Assembly: GCF_052180215.1 (NCBI RefSeq)
Contig: NZ_CP197471.1
Location: forward strand, 4,364,001 to 4,428,000
DNA from: Pseudoneobacillus sp052180215
Lineage (GTDB): Bacteria > Bacillota > Bacilli > Bacillales > Cytobacillaceae
DNA: 64,000 nt
Direction of reading: 5' to 3'
Shown: positions 32,335 through 41,179 of the stretch, one piece after another
Layout of the letters: each line of letters opens with the position of its first letter
Numbering within the stretch: the stretch's first letter is position 1
Notes under the pieces: generated by a model
Told to the model about the DNA's origin: nothing
Seen by the model: the letters and a program-made list of their open reading frames with translations, nothing else
Databases searched by the model: none
Translations under genes and position numbers: made by a program

Positions 32335-33126
32335 TTAGTATTCCTGTTCATTCAACTGATTACAAATAACGGCTAATCGTCTAATTTCCTTACACATATT
32401 TTGGTTAACAGGATAAACTTCTTCCAAATACGCTAAAACTTTAAGAGCAGATTCTGGAACTTGCTGATATCCTTGCAACATATCACCCATCTTTGCTGCA
32501 AATTCGGGAAACCTTTTTTCCACGCGTCTTTCATTACCAAAAATATCTGGGTAATATTCTACTTCCTTTTCAATTAAATGAAGCACGGATAGGATATTAT
32601 CTAACGCGTAGTTTTCAATAAACTTCATACCAGATAACTTTTCGCCTCTAGCATACCTGCAAAGCCCTACATATAAATTAGTCAAAGCTTCGTTTATAGC
32701 AAAGTCTAGGGACTCCTGGCGTATCGATGGGGCTTTTCTTAAAGGTGATATAATTTCTAGATTATGAAAGGAAGGATCTTTCCATACAATCCGTCCAGGA
32801 GAAAAAAGAATATCTCCCATCTCCTCTTCTTCGAATACTGCAAATTCACCATATATTCCATCTTCAAATAAAATCTTATAACCATCCTTTGTATTTCTAA
32901 ATGAATAAGCTAAAGGATGAATCGTCTCAAGCCAATCTAATTGATCAATAAATCTTTTTTTCAAGCTAGGCTTTACGATAACAAAAAAGTCCAAATCCGA
33001 ATATTCATCTAGACGTCCAATCTCATCTCCAACTGAACCGAGCCCTAGTAAAAGCAAGGCATCTCCAGTTTTTTCTAAACTTTTACCAATCTGATTAAGT
33101 CTTTCTAATAAAAGTTCTTCTCTCAT
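32335..33126 (-). CDS. Nucleotidyltransferase-like protein
   Basis: About 263 residues from the ATG at 33126, which follows GGAGAGAGGG; the longer frame to 33195 ignores this site. The N-terminal third carries the polymerase-beta-like motif LGLGSVGDEIGRLDEYSDLD (G-S followed by D-x-D), the metal-binding core of minimal nucleotidyltransferases. The rest is helical, like the HEPN-type or substrate domain of aminoglycoside-modifying relatives. The substrate is unknown. It stands alone. Confidence 0.78.
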   Translation of the reverse strand: MREELLLERLNQIGKSLEKTGDALLLLGLGSVGDEIGRLDEYSDLDFFVIVKPSLKKRFIDQLDWLETIHPLAYSFRNTKDGYKILFEDGIYGEFAVFEEEEMGDILFSPGRIVWKDPSFHNLEIISPLRKAPSIRQESLDFAINEALTNLYVGLCRYARGEKLSGMKFIENYALDNILSVLHLIEKEVEYYPDIFGNERRVEKRFPEFAAKMGDMLQGYQQVPESALKVLAYLEEVYPVNQNMCKEIRRLAVICNQLNEQEY

Positions 33127-33260
33127 TTTAGCAACCCTCTCTCCATTACTCAAAAATTCCCTGCGCAAGTAGACTGTTCCAATTAGTTTAAACAATTCTT
33201 AATTAAAAATTTCGTATGACAAATCATTTATTAGTCATTATTGATTATTAGGATGAAGAA

Positions 33261-33289
33261 AAGACCAAATCAGTATGCGATTTGGTCTT
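33261..33289 (-). terminator. Terminator of the second sugar ABC operon
   Basis: AAGACCAAATC (33261-33271) pairs with GATTTGGTCTT (33279-33289); the minus strand continues TTTTCTT. Confidence 0.75.
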
Positions 33290-33369
33290 CTACTTTGTGT
33301 CTTATTTCTTATCACCGAAATGAAACTACTAATCCTATAAAGGATTCCTCTAATTTATTATTGTCAATA

Positions 33370-34206
33370 TTATTTAATAGATCCTTGCATGACTCCATTA
33401 ATGATAGATCGTTGACCAATAATATACATAATCAAAATCGGAATAACAGTTAAGAGAATCGCAGGAATCAGCAACTCCCAGTTATTCATATACGTACCGT
33501 TGAACACTTTCATCATAACCGGCATTGTATAGACCGTTTCATTATTTAACACTAATGATGGAAGTAAGTAGTCATTCCAAATCCATAGAACATTAAGAAT
33601 GGCCACTGTAACCGTAATCGGTCTAAGCATTGGAAAAACAATGATAAAAAAGGTTTGAATCGTATTACAGCCATCAATTCTAGCAGCTTCCTCAATTTCC
33701 ATTGGAATCGATTTGATAAACCCGTGGAAAATAAATATCGATAGAGCACTTCCGAAGCCGATATAAAAGAAAATTAATAAAGGAATCGGCATCATATCAA
33801 TGAAATGAAGCTTTGCACCATAAATATACATAAGTGGAATCATCAATGTTTGAAACGGAATAACCATAGAAGCTACTAAAATAGTAAAAAATATTTTGTT
33901 ATACTTCGTTGGTTTTCTAACCATATGATAGGCAGCCATTGCAGAAAAGATCACAATAAATAGCGTACTTAAAGTAGTGATAACAAATGTATTTTTAAAG
34001 GTTACCACAAAGTTCATTTTTTCAATGACTTCTGCAAAATGGGCAAAATTCCAAGTTGTTGGTAATGAAAATGGACTGGTTAATATCTCCCCATTTGTCT
34101 TGAAGGAGTTAATAATAAGCAAAGCAAAAGGAAAAACAAAACAAACAAACGCAATAATAGAAACAATATATAGTAAGGTAGAAGACACCACTCTGGTTTT
34201 AGTCAT
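33370..34206 (-). CDS. Sugar ABC transporter permease (MalG-like), second system
   Basis: A 278-residue carbohydrate permease with six helices and EAA loop EEAARIDGCNTIQTFFIIVFP. The C-terminal QRSIINGVMQGSIK is the MalG-type tail. Its start shares a base with the stop of the upstream permease. As in the first sugar system, no ATPase gene is linked, so a shared MsmX-like ATPase is likely. Confidence 0.9.
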   Translation of the reverse strand: MTKTRVVSSTLLYIVSIIAFVCFVFPFALLIINSFKTNGEILTSPFSLPTTWNFAHFAEVIEKMNFVVTFKNTFVITTLSTLFIVIFSAMAAYHMVRKPTKYNKIFFTILVASMVIPFQTLMIPLMYIYGAKLHFIDMMPIPLLIFFYIGFGSALSIFIFHGFIKSIPMEIEEAARIDGCNTIQTFFIIVFPMLRPITVTVAILNVLWIWNDYLLPSLVLNNETVYTMPVMMKVFNGTYMNNWELLIPAILLTVIPILIMYIIGQRSIINGVMQGSIK

Positions 34207-35090
34207 TATGCCTCAACCTCCATTTTCTTACTTGAGTACACCTGAATTCCAGTCACAACAGCAACGATAATAAAGAGAATAATCCCCTCTGCTTGCCCTG
34301 TTCCGTAATTCGATTCAATAAATGCCTTATTCACGACATGCATGGAGACCATTTTCGTACTATCGAAAGGTCCACCTTTTGTTAAAGAAAAGTTTAAGTC
34401 ATATACCATAAAGGCGTTCTTTAAAGACAAGAAAATCGTTACGACAAAAGAAGGAATCATTAGAGGAATAGTCACACTAATGAGTCTTCGAAAAGGACTA
34501 GCACCATCTATTTTAGCCGCTTCAATAAGATCCTTTGGAATACTCACCAATCCAGCAATAAAGATAATCATCATATAACCAGATGTTTGCCAGATTGTGA
34601 CAATAACAAGTGACCAAAAAGCCATTTTGGGGTCTCCCAGCCAGCCAAGTTCTAAAAACTTAATACCTAGCTTTGATCCAATTGAGGGTAAAGATTGTAC
34701 GAAAATAAATTGCCAAATATAACCGAGAACTAATCCTCCGATTAAGTTAGGAGTGAAATAGGCTGTTCTCATGGAGTTTTGAATGCGAATACCGGAAGTG
34801 ACTAAGTAAGCTAAACCAAATCCTACTAAATTAACAAATACGACGGTTGCAACCACAAATTTAAGTGTTAGCCAAAGTGACTCCCAAAATTCCTTATCTT
34901 TAAATGCATTCAAGTAATTATATAGTCCCGAAAATTCCATCGGATCAACTGGAGTTGCCATTTTATTTAGTGTTATATAAACTCCAAAAATGAAAGGGAT
35001 TAGAACCGTGATGGCAAAAAATAGTGTAGTAGGTCCTAGGAATAATAGAGAGTTCCCGAAATTTGCCAGGCTTCTTTTCCGTTGTGTCAT
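34206..35090 (-). CDS. Sugar ABC transporter permease (MalF-like), second system
   Basis: A 294-residue membrane permease. The EAA loop is EAAKIDGASPFRRLISVTIPL and six hydrophobic segments are visible. It follows the binding-protein gene after a hairpin and is coupled to the next permease. The N-terminal helix (LLFLGPTTLFFAITVLIPFI) is typical of UgpA/MalF-type proteins. The cargo is unknown because no hydrolase gene accompanies the operon. Confidence 0.9.
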   Translation of the reverse strand: MTQRKRSLANFGNSLLFLGPTTLFFAITVLIPFIFGVYITLNKMATPVDPMEFSGLYNYLNAFKDKEFWESLWLTLKFVVATVVFVNLVGFGLAYLVTSGIRIQNSMRTAYFTPNLIGGLVLGYIWQFIFVQSLPSIGSKLGIKFLELGWLGDPKMAFWSLVIVTIWQTSGYMMIIFIAGLVSIPKDLIEAAKIDGASPFRRLISVTIPLMIPSFVVTIFLSLKNAFMVYDLNFSLTKGGPFDSTKMVSMHVVNKAFIESNYGTGQAEGIILFIIVAVVTGIQVYSSKKMEVEA

Positions 35091-35120
35091 TTATTTCACA
35101 CCCTTTCTAAAATTAAAACA

Positions 35121-35151
35121 AGTGGGCGAGATATCCTACTACTCGCCCACT
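35121..35151 (-). terminator. Intercistronic stem-loop between binding protein and permease
   Basis: AGTGGGCGAG (35121-35130) pairs with CTCGCCCACT (35142-35151). It lies 18 bp past the binding-protein stop codon, parallel to the hairpins at 2643-2682 and 29182-29213. Confidence 0.72.
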
Positions 35152-35168
35152 TTAGTGGTTTTATAAAA

Positions 35169-36497
35169 TTATTCTTGATGTTCTTTGTAGTAATTTACAA
35201 ATACTTTCGCTAAATCTTCTCTGCTTTGTTCTCCAGCAATATACTTTTGAACATCTGGACCAATCATAGTAGACCAATCCCCAGCATTGATAAAGTCAGT
35301 GCTGAATGGCATTGTTTGATCTTTACCGATTGCATTACTAATTGCAACACCAAGTGGATTTGTTACTGTATTTGGATTGTTTTTGAAAGCTGAAATAATT
35401 TGTGCTTTATTCACAACAAAGTCTTGACCTGCAGCATCATATACTAACCAATCAAGGAATTTCTTTGCAGCAGCTTGCTCTGCATCAGAAGCTTTCTTAT
35501 TCACAACAAATACTTGAGTTGGACCAGCAGCAATTTTGTTGTTTAGTGGATTATCCGCATTGTTATCTACAGGAACTGGCATAAATCCGAATGTATCACC
35601 AGCAACAGCCTGAAGGGAATCATAAGCCCAGTTACCATTAAATAAGAAAGCAGATTCACCTTTACCAACAGCTACGTGAGCAGCGTCATAATATTGGCCG
35701 ATAGGGCGTTCGCCGAACTTGTTATATTTTTTAGAAGTTAATAGTTCTAAAGTATCATAGTATCCATTCCAAGTATCATTACTTGTAAGGTCAAATTCAC
35801 CAGATGCAATCTGAGGTAAAATAGAAGAAGGATCATCAGATTGGTTTAAGAATAGTGAACTGAAGTGATTTCCCATAGACCATGCTTCTGTTTGATAAGC
35901 TACAGGGAATTCAACACCAGATGCTTTTACCTTATCTAATAATTCTACTAATTTATCACGTGTATTAATTGTGAATGGGTCAAATGTTCCACCTACTGCG
36001 TTATCAAGAACCTTTTGGTTATAAACTAAACCCATACCTTCAACTGCAAATGGGAAACCAATTACTTGGCCATCTGAGTTTTTTAGTGCAGATGTTGTTT
36101 CATCATTCCATTTTTCACCTGAAAGGTCTGCTGCAACATCTTTGTATTTATGTAAAGCTGCATATGGTTCAAACATAGCCAATGTAACAACTTTACCTGA
36201 AGCAGTTAATTTATCAAAAACATTTAGTGTATCCCCAACTGCAGATGAATTTACTTCCACTTTAATATCAGGGTTAGCGTCCATAAATGCTTGTGCTGCT
36301 TCTTTGAACTGAGCGTCAATTTCACCTTTACCATTTGTAAGAATGATGCTTACTGGTGAATTTGAATCCTTTGAATCTTTGTCTTTTGATTCTGAAGTTT
36401 TTTCCGTTGAGCCTGAACATGCAGCTAACGAAAAAGCTAAAGCGCCAGTCATACCAAGCACTGCTGCTTTTTTAAGCGTTTTCATAAAATTGCTCAT
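35169..36497 (-). CDS. Sugar ABC transporter substrate-binding lipoprotein, second system
   Basis: A 442-residue family 1 solute-binding protein. The signal MSNFMKTLKKAAVLGMTGAL ends with lipobox AAC, followed by a Ser/Lys/Asp-rich spacer. The mature domain shows typical blocks such as FPFAVEGMGLVYNQKVLD and AHVAVGKGESAFLFNGNW. GGGGG lies eight bases before the ATG. It is the first gene of the operon, behind a near-consensus promoter and LacI-type sites, and it diverges from the regulator gene. Confidence 0.9.
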   Translation of the reverse strand: MSNFMKTLKKAAVLGMTGALAFSLAACSGSTEKTSESKDKDSKDSNSPVSIILTNGKGEIDAQFKEAAQAFMDANPDIKVEVNSSAVGDTLNVFDKLTASGKVVTLAMFEPYAALHKYKDVAADLSGEKWNDETTSALKNSDGQVIGFPFAVEGMGLVYNQKVLDNAVGGTFDPFTINTRDKLVELLDKVKASGVEFPVAYQTEAWSMGNHFSSLFLNQSDDPSSILPQIASGEFDLTSNDTWNGYYDTLELLTSKKYNKFGERPIGQYYDAAHVAVGKGESAFLFNGNWAYDSLQAVAGDTFGFMPVPVDNNADNPLNNKIAAGPTQVFVVNKKASDAEQAAAKKFLDWLVYDAAGQDFVVNKAQIISAFKNNPNTVTNPLGVAISNAIGKDQTMPFSTDFINAGDWSTMIGPDVQKYIAGEQSREDLAKVFVNYYKEHQE

Positions 36498-36525
36498 TAA
36501 GTTTTCCCCCTTTTATAAGAACTTT

Positions 36526-36541
36526 TTTCCTATTTAGGAAA
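36526..36541. promoter_or_regulatory. Probable LacI-type operator of the second sugar system
   Basis: TTTCCTATTTAGGAAA is a perfect palindrome 29 bp upstream of the binding-protein ATG and about 20 bp downstream of the -10 box. A half-like copy TTTCCTAGG (36577-36585) touches the -35 box, suggesting a looped or paired binding mode by the divergently encoded LacI protein. Confidence 0.6.
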
Positions 36542-36560
36542 TTTTCTTGCCTATATGCAG

Positions 36561-36589
36561 ATTATATGACATTATATTTCCTAGGTCAA
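36561..36589 (-). promoter_or_regulatory. Sigma-A promoter of the second sugar ABC operon
   Basis: On the minus strand TTGACC (36584-36589) and a perfect TATAAT (36561-36566) are separated by 17 bp. Confidence 0.8.
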
Positions 36590-36689
36590 TTGAAAAATTT
36601 CTAACATTTCCCATACTTTATCTATTAATCTTAAATCTATAAACAACTAAAAATGATTTTTATATAAAAAATTATCCTAAAATAAGGTT

Positions 36690-37706
36690 GTGGTCGGCTT
36701 GAAAATCACGTTAAAGGAGATTGCTACTCGAGCAGGTGTCTCAACATCAACGGTCTCTAGGGTTATAAACAATAGTAAGCCTGTTAATGAAGACATACGT
36801 AAACGGGTACTGAATGTTTTAAAAGAAACCAATTACCTTCCTTTTGTCGCTCAACATCTGACTCTTCAACAATCTCAGCAATTGATAGGTGTCATTTGTC
36901 CTCAATACAGTAATACTGTTCTGGATGATTTAATTGTTGGAATCAATAAAGTATGCAAATTATATGGCTTTGATACCGTCATGGGATTAACGGATGGCAC
37001 AACCGAAAACGAACTTCATTATATTGATTTATTTAGTAATAAATTATCTGTCCAAGGTATGATTTTTATGGGACAGGAATGGGATGAAGAACATATAGAA
37101 ATCATCAAAAAAAATCTTACCCCTGTTGTTCTCGTAGGTCAGATTTCATCTATTCCATCCATTCCATCGGTTCATGTGGACAATATAACAGCTTCTTACG
37201 AGGCCGTCACCTACCTCATACAAAATGGTCATAGACAAATTGCCATGATTCGCGGAACGCATGGACAAACGATTAGAGAAGACCGATTTCAAGGTTATTT
37301 GAAGGCAATGAACGATGCAGGAATCACCGTAGAGGAAAATTGGGTAGTAGAAAGTGACTTAACACTTGAGGGTGGAAGTCAAGCAATGGCGGAGCTCCTG
37401 GCGAATGATGTTCAACCGTCTGCTGTTTTTTGTTCGACTGACTCCATTGCGATTGGTGCCACTAATTATCTGATGGACCATGGATACCAAATTCCAGAAG
37501 ATATTTCGGTATTTGGATTTGATGGAATTGGACTTTCCAAACTGGTTCGCCCCACTCTATCAACCATCGAATACTCTGCCGTTGAAATTGGGATGACAGC
37601 TACACGAAATTTAATCAAGCTATGTAAAAATGAACTGGAGTATATCGCCCCTCATATCAATGTCCTGCACCACCTTGTTATTCGTGAAAGTACTAAATCT
37701 ATATAA
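36690..37706 (+). CDS. LacI-family transcriptional regulator, second sugar system
   Basis: A 338-residue LacI/GalR protein with helix-turn-helix LKEIATRAGVSTSTVSRVIN near the N-terminus and a full effector domain. The start is uncertain: a GTG at 36690 gives MVGLKITLKE, while a TTG at 36699 gives (M)KITLKEIA at better distance from AAGG. It is divergent from the binding-protein gene and should repress that operon through the palindrome at 36526-36541. It is not closely similar to the regulator at 305-1309. Confidence 0.88.
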   Translation: MVGLKITLKEIATRAGVSTSTVSRVINNSKPVNEDIRKRVLNVLKETNYLPFVAQHLTLQQSQQLIGVICPQYSNTVLDDLIVGINKVCKLYGFDTVMGLTDGTTENELHYIDLFSNKLSVQGMIFMGQEWDEEHIEIIKKNLTPVVLVGQISSIPSIPSVHVDNITASYEAVTYLIQNGHRQIAMIRGTHGQTIREDRFQGYLKAMNDAGITVEENWVVESDLTLEGGSQAMAELLANDVQPSAVFCSTDSIAIGATNYLMDHGYQIPEDISVFGFDGIGLSKLVRPTLSTIEYSAVEIGMTATRNLIKLCKNELEYIAPHINVLHHLVIRESTKSI

Positions 37707-37712
37707 TTTAAC

Positions 37713-37763
37713 AAAAGGGGCTTCCCAAAAGTCAGGTAACCGACCTTTGGGAAGCCCCTTTTA
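37713..37763 (+). terminator. Rho-independent terminator of the second lacI gene
   Basis: A perfect 17-bp stem (37713-37729 with 37746-37762) starts with AAAAGGGG and ends in CCCCTTTT. Confidence 0.9.
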
Positions 37764-37909
37764 TGATTTATTTCCTTGTATCCTTTTTTATAAGGCTCTT
37801 TTCTGAAACTTTGTTGCTTTTTCTAACTAATAAATAGGCATTTGACAATATAGGGTATTAAACTCATATGAAAATAAAGAAAAGAGCTGAGCACTTATTA
37901 AGAGTGCCT

Positions 37910-37970
37910 GTAAAAATCCGGCTTTAGGGATTTTTACGAAAACAACAATCTATACGAAAACAGCTTTTAT
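37910..37970. repeat. Hairpin and dispersed repeat unit (copy 1)
   Basis: GTAAAAATCC (37910-37919) pairs with GGATTTTTAC (37928-37937). It is followed by two TACGAAAACA units 18 bases apart; the segment 37945-37962 is identical to 48312-48329. The function is unknown. It lies just 3' of the ogt gene. Confidence 0.55.
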
Positions 37971-37984
37971 AGAAAAGCTTTAAG

Positions 37985-38464
37985 TTACCTTTTGCAAGAT
38001 TTCTCATGTTGAAGCAGCCATTCTTTTCTCCATAGACCTCCTGCATAACCGGTTAATTTCCCATTGGAACCGATAATTCTATGACAAGGTATGACAATGC
38101 TTAGCTTGTTTTTTCCATTTGCACTCCCAACAGCTCTGATGGCCTTTTCATTCCTAATAGCAACCGCAATATCCTTATAGGACCCCGTTTCCGCGTAGGG
38201 AATTTCTTTTAAAGCACCCCATACTGTTTTTTGAAAGTCAGTCCCTTCGAATTCATACGGGAAGGTAAATTCATGTCGATTTCCTTTAAAATATTCACCA
38301 AGTTGGTTATAGCATTCTGCTAAAACCGAAGGAGTGTCAGCATTTAAAGCATTCGCCTTTTGACTCTCTTCAGAAAACAAAATAGATCGGATCGCTTCAT
38401 GCGTTCCGGTTATTTCTATGATGCCAATTGGTGATTCATAGTCTAATTGATATATTTTAGTCAT
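37985..38464 (-). CDS. ogt: Methylated-DNA-protein cysteine methyltransferase
   Basis: About 159 residues from the ATG at 38464, which lies eight bases from GGAGG; the longest frame (to 38560) is inside the preceding gene. The active-site motif VIPCHRIIG carries the acceptor cysteine, and helix-turn-helix/Arg-finger blocks (YKDIAVAIRNEKAIRAVGSANGKN) are typical. It removes methyl groups from O6-methylguanine in a suicide reaction. It is the last gene of an adaA-alkA-ogt operon and overlaps alkA by eight bases, so it plays the part of Bacillus AdaB/Ogt. Confidence 0.93.
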   Translation of the reverse strand: MTKIYQLDYESPIGIIEITGTHEAIRSILFSEESQKANALNADTPSVLAECYNQLGEYFKGNRHEFTFPYEFEGTDFQKTVWGALKEIPYAETGSYKDIAVAIRNEKAIRAVGSANGKNKLSIVIPCHRIIGSNGKLTGYAGGLWRKEWLLQHEKSCKR

Positions 38465-39365
38465 ATAAAGACCTCCAAAGATAAAAGGTAGCATACGCCT
38501 GCCAGCCATCCCAACCAGCTGCATATTCTTGTATTTCTTTAATAGTCGGTTTCTTCTCAAGTCCTAATAGATTTTTTATAGCATTATGAAGTCCGACATC
38601 CGCTATTGGGAAGGAGGAGGTATAGTGTAGGCATTTCATCATTACATAATCTGCCGTCCATGCTCCGATACCTCTTCTCATCATTAATGTTTTATGTATT
38701 TGTTGATGATCTTTTTTCTGAAGCAAAAGCTCTTTTGTTAATTCACCATTTGCCATTGCTTTTGCAATATCCATTATATATTCCGCTTTCCTACTAGTAA
38801 ATTGAAGTTTCCTCAAATCATCTACACTTAATGAAGCTACTTTTTCAAATGAGGGAAATAACCAAAATGTTTCTCCTTCGAAAATGAGACTTTCTCCAAA
38901 TTGTTCGACAAAGCGTTTCTTTAATGTGTAAGCAAAGGTTAAATTAATTTGCTGTCCCATAATCGCCCATACTAGCGCTTCAAATAAATCCGGTATGCAC
39001 ATAATCCGTAAACCATCATATTTACAAGCAATTTCCTTTAAAATTTTATCTTGACTTGCCAATTGATAAAATTCCTTTAAATCCTGATCTAAATCAAACC
39101 ATTCCCAAATATACTCCGCTACTTTTTTCCTTGAGTAAACAGATGTAGGGCTTATTAGGAATTCAACATGCAGGTAATGATTGACGAATTTAATTTTACA
39201 TAGTATCAATGACTCGTTCACTTTTATTAGTTTATATAAAATTCCCTTTTTAACTTGATGAGTCACTTCCTGATCTGACCTACCTAAAAAAATTAAACAC
39301 TCTTCAAAATTAAATTCCTTTGGAGGATAAATCTCTATATAAGATTCGTGATCAATCCAATTCAT
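38457..39365 (-). CDS. alkA: DNA-3-methyladenine glycosylase II (AlkA-like)
   Basis: About 302 residues from the ATG at 39365 (AAAGGA eight bases upstream). An AlkA N-terminal beta domain is followed by the helix-hairpin-helix GPD core: ALVWAIMGQQINLTFAYTLKKRFVEQFG, then MRRGIGAWTADYVMMKCLHY and the catalytic Asp in FPIADVGLHNAI. It excises alkylated purines from DNA. The start overlaps the end of adaA by 14 bases and the end overlaps ogt, a tightly coupled repair operon. In B. subtilis alkA is transcribed separately from adaAB. Confidence 0.9.
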   Translation of the reverse strand: MNWIDHESYIEIYPPKEFNFEECLIFLGRSDQEVTHQVKKGILYKLIKVNESLILCKIKFVNHYLHVEFLISPTSVYSRKKVAEYIWEWFDLDQDLKEFYQLASQDKILKEIACKYDGLRIMCIPDLFEALVWAIMGQQINLTFAYTLKKRFVEQFGESLIFEGETFWLFPSFEKVASLSVDDLRKLQFTSRKAEYIMDIAKAMANGELTKELLLQKKDHQQIHKTLMMRRGIGAWTADYVMMKCLHYTSSFPIADVGLHNAIKNLLGLEKKPTIKEIQEYAAGWDGWQAYATFYLWRSLYD

Positions 39366-39921
39366 CTGCGAGTTCCTTTCGATATTCACTAGGAGAACAG
39401 TTTTTTATGCTTCGAAATACTTTATAAAAATTGGAAGAGCTCTGGAACCCCACTTCATAGCAAATCTCAAGATTCGTCAGGTTTGTGGCTTTAAGAAGAT
39501 AGGCTGCTTTATCGATACGTATTTTTTCTAAATAGGAACGCGGAGTTTCAGAGGTTTCTTGTTTAAATAAACGTTCTAAATAAAAAGGGCTTAATCCGAC
39601 TTGATCGGCTATATCTTTTAATTTCAAATTTTGTTTATAATGATTGACTAGGAACGTAATAATATTCCTGACAATCGCCATATGCGGAGATTGCTCGACT
39701 TCCGGCTGACATCTTTTGCAAGGACGATAACCAGCAATTTCAACTTCCTTCATGTCACGATAGAATTCTACATTCATTTTTTTGGGCTTTCTTGATTTAC
39801 AGGAAGGACGGCAATATATCTTAGTTGTTTTAACAGCTGTAAAAAATAATCCATCATATTTACGGTCACATGCGATAATCTTCTCCCACATCTCTTCAAA
39901 TGTTAGATTGATATCCATCAT
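39352..39921 (-). CDS. adaA: AdaA: methylphosphotriester-DNA methyltransferase and activator
   Basis: A 189-residue protein with an N-terminal Ada zinc domain: DGLFFTAVKTTKIYCRPSCKSRKP and GYRPCKRCQPE supply the four cysteines, one of which accepts methyl from phosphotriesters. A C-terminal AraC-type DNA-binding domain follows (LKLKDIADQVGLSPFYLERLFKQE, LEICYEVGFQSSSNFYKVFRS). Self-methylation turns it into the activator of the operon. AAGGTGGC lies upstream of the ATG pair. It heads the repair operon; no obvious operator could be identified. Confidence 0.93.
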   Translation of the reverse strand: MMDINLTFEEMWEKIIACDRKYDGLFFTAVKTTKIYCRPSCKSRKPKKMNVEFYRDMKEVEIAGYRPCKRCQPEVEQSPHMAIVRNIITFLVNHYKQNLKLKDIADQVGLSPFYLERLFKQETSETPRSYLEKIRIDKAAYLLKATNLTNLEICYEVGFQSSSNFYKVFRSIKNCSPSEYRKELADELD

Positions 39922-40110
39922 CCAATAGCCACCTTCTATCTTCCTGGTCTCATTCTTTTAGCTTAATACAAGCCTTTATAGAATGCACCTTATTACATTT
40001 CTACATCTTGTTCATTTTTAGTTTCACCTAAAAGTTATTGCACCCATTTTAACAAGCAATCGACCTCCAATTCGTCCTCATTCTTGCTCTTATGGTCTAT
40101 TTCATACAAC

Positions 40111-40143
40111 AAAAAAAGTGAAGCTGAAAGGGCGCTCCACTTT
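40111..40143 (-). terminator. Terminator of the PAS/MCP gene
   Basis: AAAGTGAAGC (40115-40124) pairs with GCTCCACTTT (40134-40143) with one G-U pair; the minus strand then has a T run. Confidence 0.82.
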
Positions 40144-40176
40144 AAGTCAATTTCATTGAATTCTTTTATAAGTTAA

Positions 40177-41001
40177 TCAACTATTTAATGCACCTTCAAA
40201 TTCTTCAATAGTCTCCTTAAATTTACTTTGAGTTTCTAAGACTATTTTTTGTAAATCTTCGGTCTTCCCACTAACTTTTCCTACTTCTCTAGTAATGTTT
40301 TCTACATTTGAGTTTACATTTTTGATAGCATCATCTACGTTACTTGCTAATTTTCGTACTTCATCAGCGACAACTTTAAAACCTCTTCCTTGCTCTCCTA
40401 CACGTGCAGCTTCTATAGCAGCATTTAATGCTACCATATTTGTTTGAGAGGAAATATTGCGTATCGTTTTAGAAACATCGCTGATTAAATCAGTCTGTTT
40501 CTTTAGTGCTTGAACAGCTTGTATCGTTTCATTTGAATTTTCAACAACTACCGTAGCTAATTCAACGGGCATATCTTTTAATTGCGAAATGATTTCTACT
40601 GTTCTATTTTCACGTTCGGTAATATCTGTTGCGATTTTAAGAATGGCCTCGACAGTACCTTCTTGATTTAGAATGGGAATATAAGTAGCTTCAAGCCAAA
40701 GAAGATTTCCTGTCTTGTCTATCCTTTGGATTTTTTCTTGAAACTTCTTTCCTTGACGAAGATTATCCCAGAGATCATTGTAGTGTTTGCTATTTTTAAA
40801 ATCTTGCGTGCAAAATTGTTTATGGTCCATCCCTTTCATTTCAGCAACATGATATCCCATCGTTTTTGCAAAAATCTCATTAACCCAAATAACTTCCCTA
40901 TTTTTATTAAATTCTATCATGGCCAAATTAGACTCTAAAGCTGCTAAAACAGAATGATGATCCAATACTTGAGTACTTATATTCATATAATCGACGCTCA
41001 T
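40177..41001 (-). CDS. Soluble PAS-domain methyl-accepting-type signalling protein
   Basis: A 274-residue protein without membrane helices. An N-terminal PAS domain with PAC extension (residues about 15-130, ending ILKIATDITERENR) is followed by a short MCP signalling hairpin containing the hallmark tip SSQTNMVALNAAIEAARVGEQGRGFKVVADEVRKLA. It lacks HAMP and adaptation regions, so it resembles short cytoplasmic receptors that bind haem or flavin and feed CheA. It diverges from a B12-binding MerR regulator, and the shared control region carries repeated operators. A light, oxygen or redox sensor is plausible. Confidence 0.87.
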   Translation of the reverse strand: MSVDYMNISTQVLDHHSVLAALESNLAMIEFNKNREVIWVNEIFAKTMGYHVAEMKGMDHKQFCTQDFKNSKHYNDLWDNLRQGKKFQEKIQRIDKTGNLLWLEATYIPILNQEGTVEAILKIATDITERENRTVEIISQLKDMPVELATVVVENSNETIQAVQALKKQTDLISDVSKTIRNISSQTNMVALNAAIEAARVGEQGRGFKVVADEVRKLASNVDDAIKNVNSNVENITREVGKVSGKTEDLQKIVLETQSKFKETIEEFEGALNS

Positions 41002-41036
41002 AAAGTAGCTCCCTATATTTAAATTTTTATGTATAA

Positions 41037-41151
41037 TTTTTGTATAACTAATGTACTATAATTATAGGGAAATTATACAAAAATCACAAGGATAAAACCT
41101 TTATTTCTTTTATCACTCGAAATCTCTAGTCTTTTTTGTATAACTTATGTA
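41037..41151. promoter_or_regulatory. Repeated operator-like motif TTTTTGTATAAC in divergent promoter region
   Basis: TTTTTGTATAACTAATGTA (41037-41055) and TTTTTGTATAACTTATGTA (41133-41151) differ by one base; an inverted relative, ATTATACAAAAAT, lies at 41072-41084. The copies flank the start regions of the PAS/MCP gene and the MerR-type gene, as expected for binding sites of a MerR-class regulator that controls both. Confidence 0.6.
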
Positions 41152-41179
41152 GAATGTTTTTGGAGGGGAGGAAAGAGAT

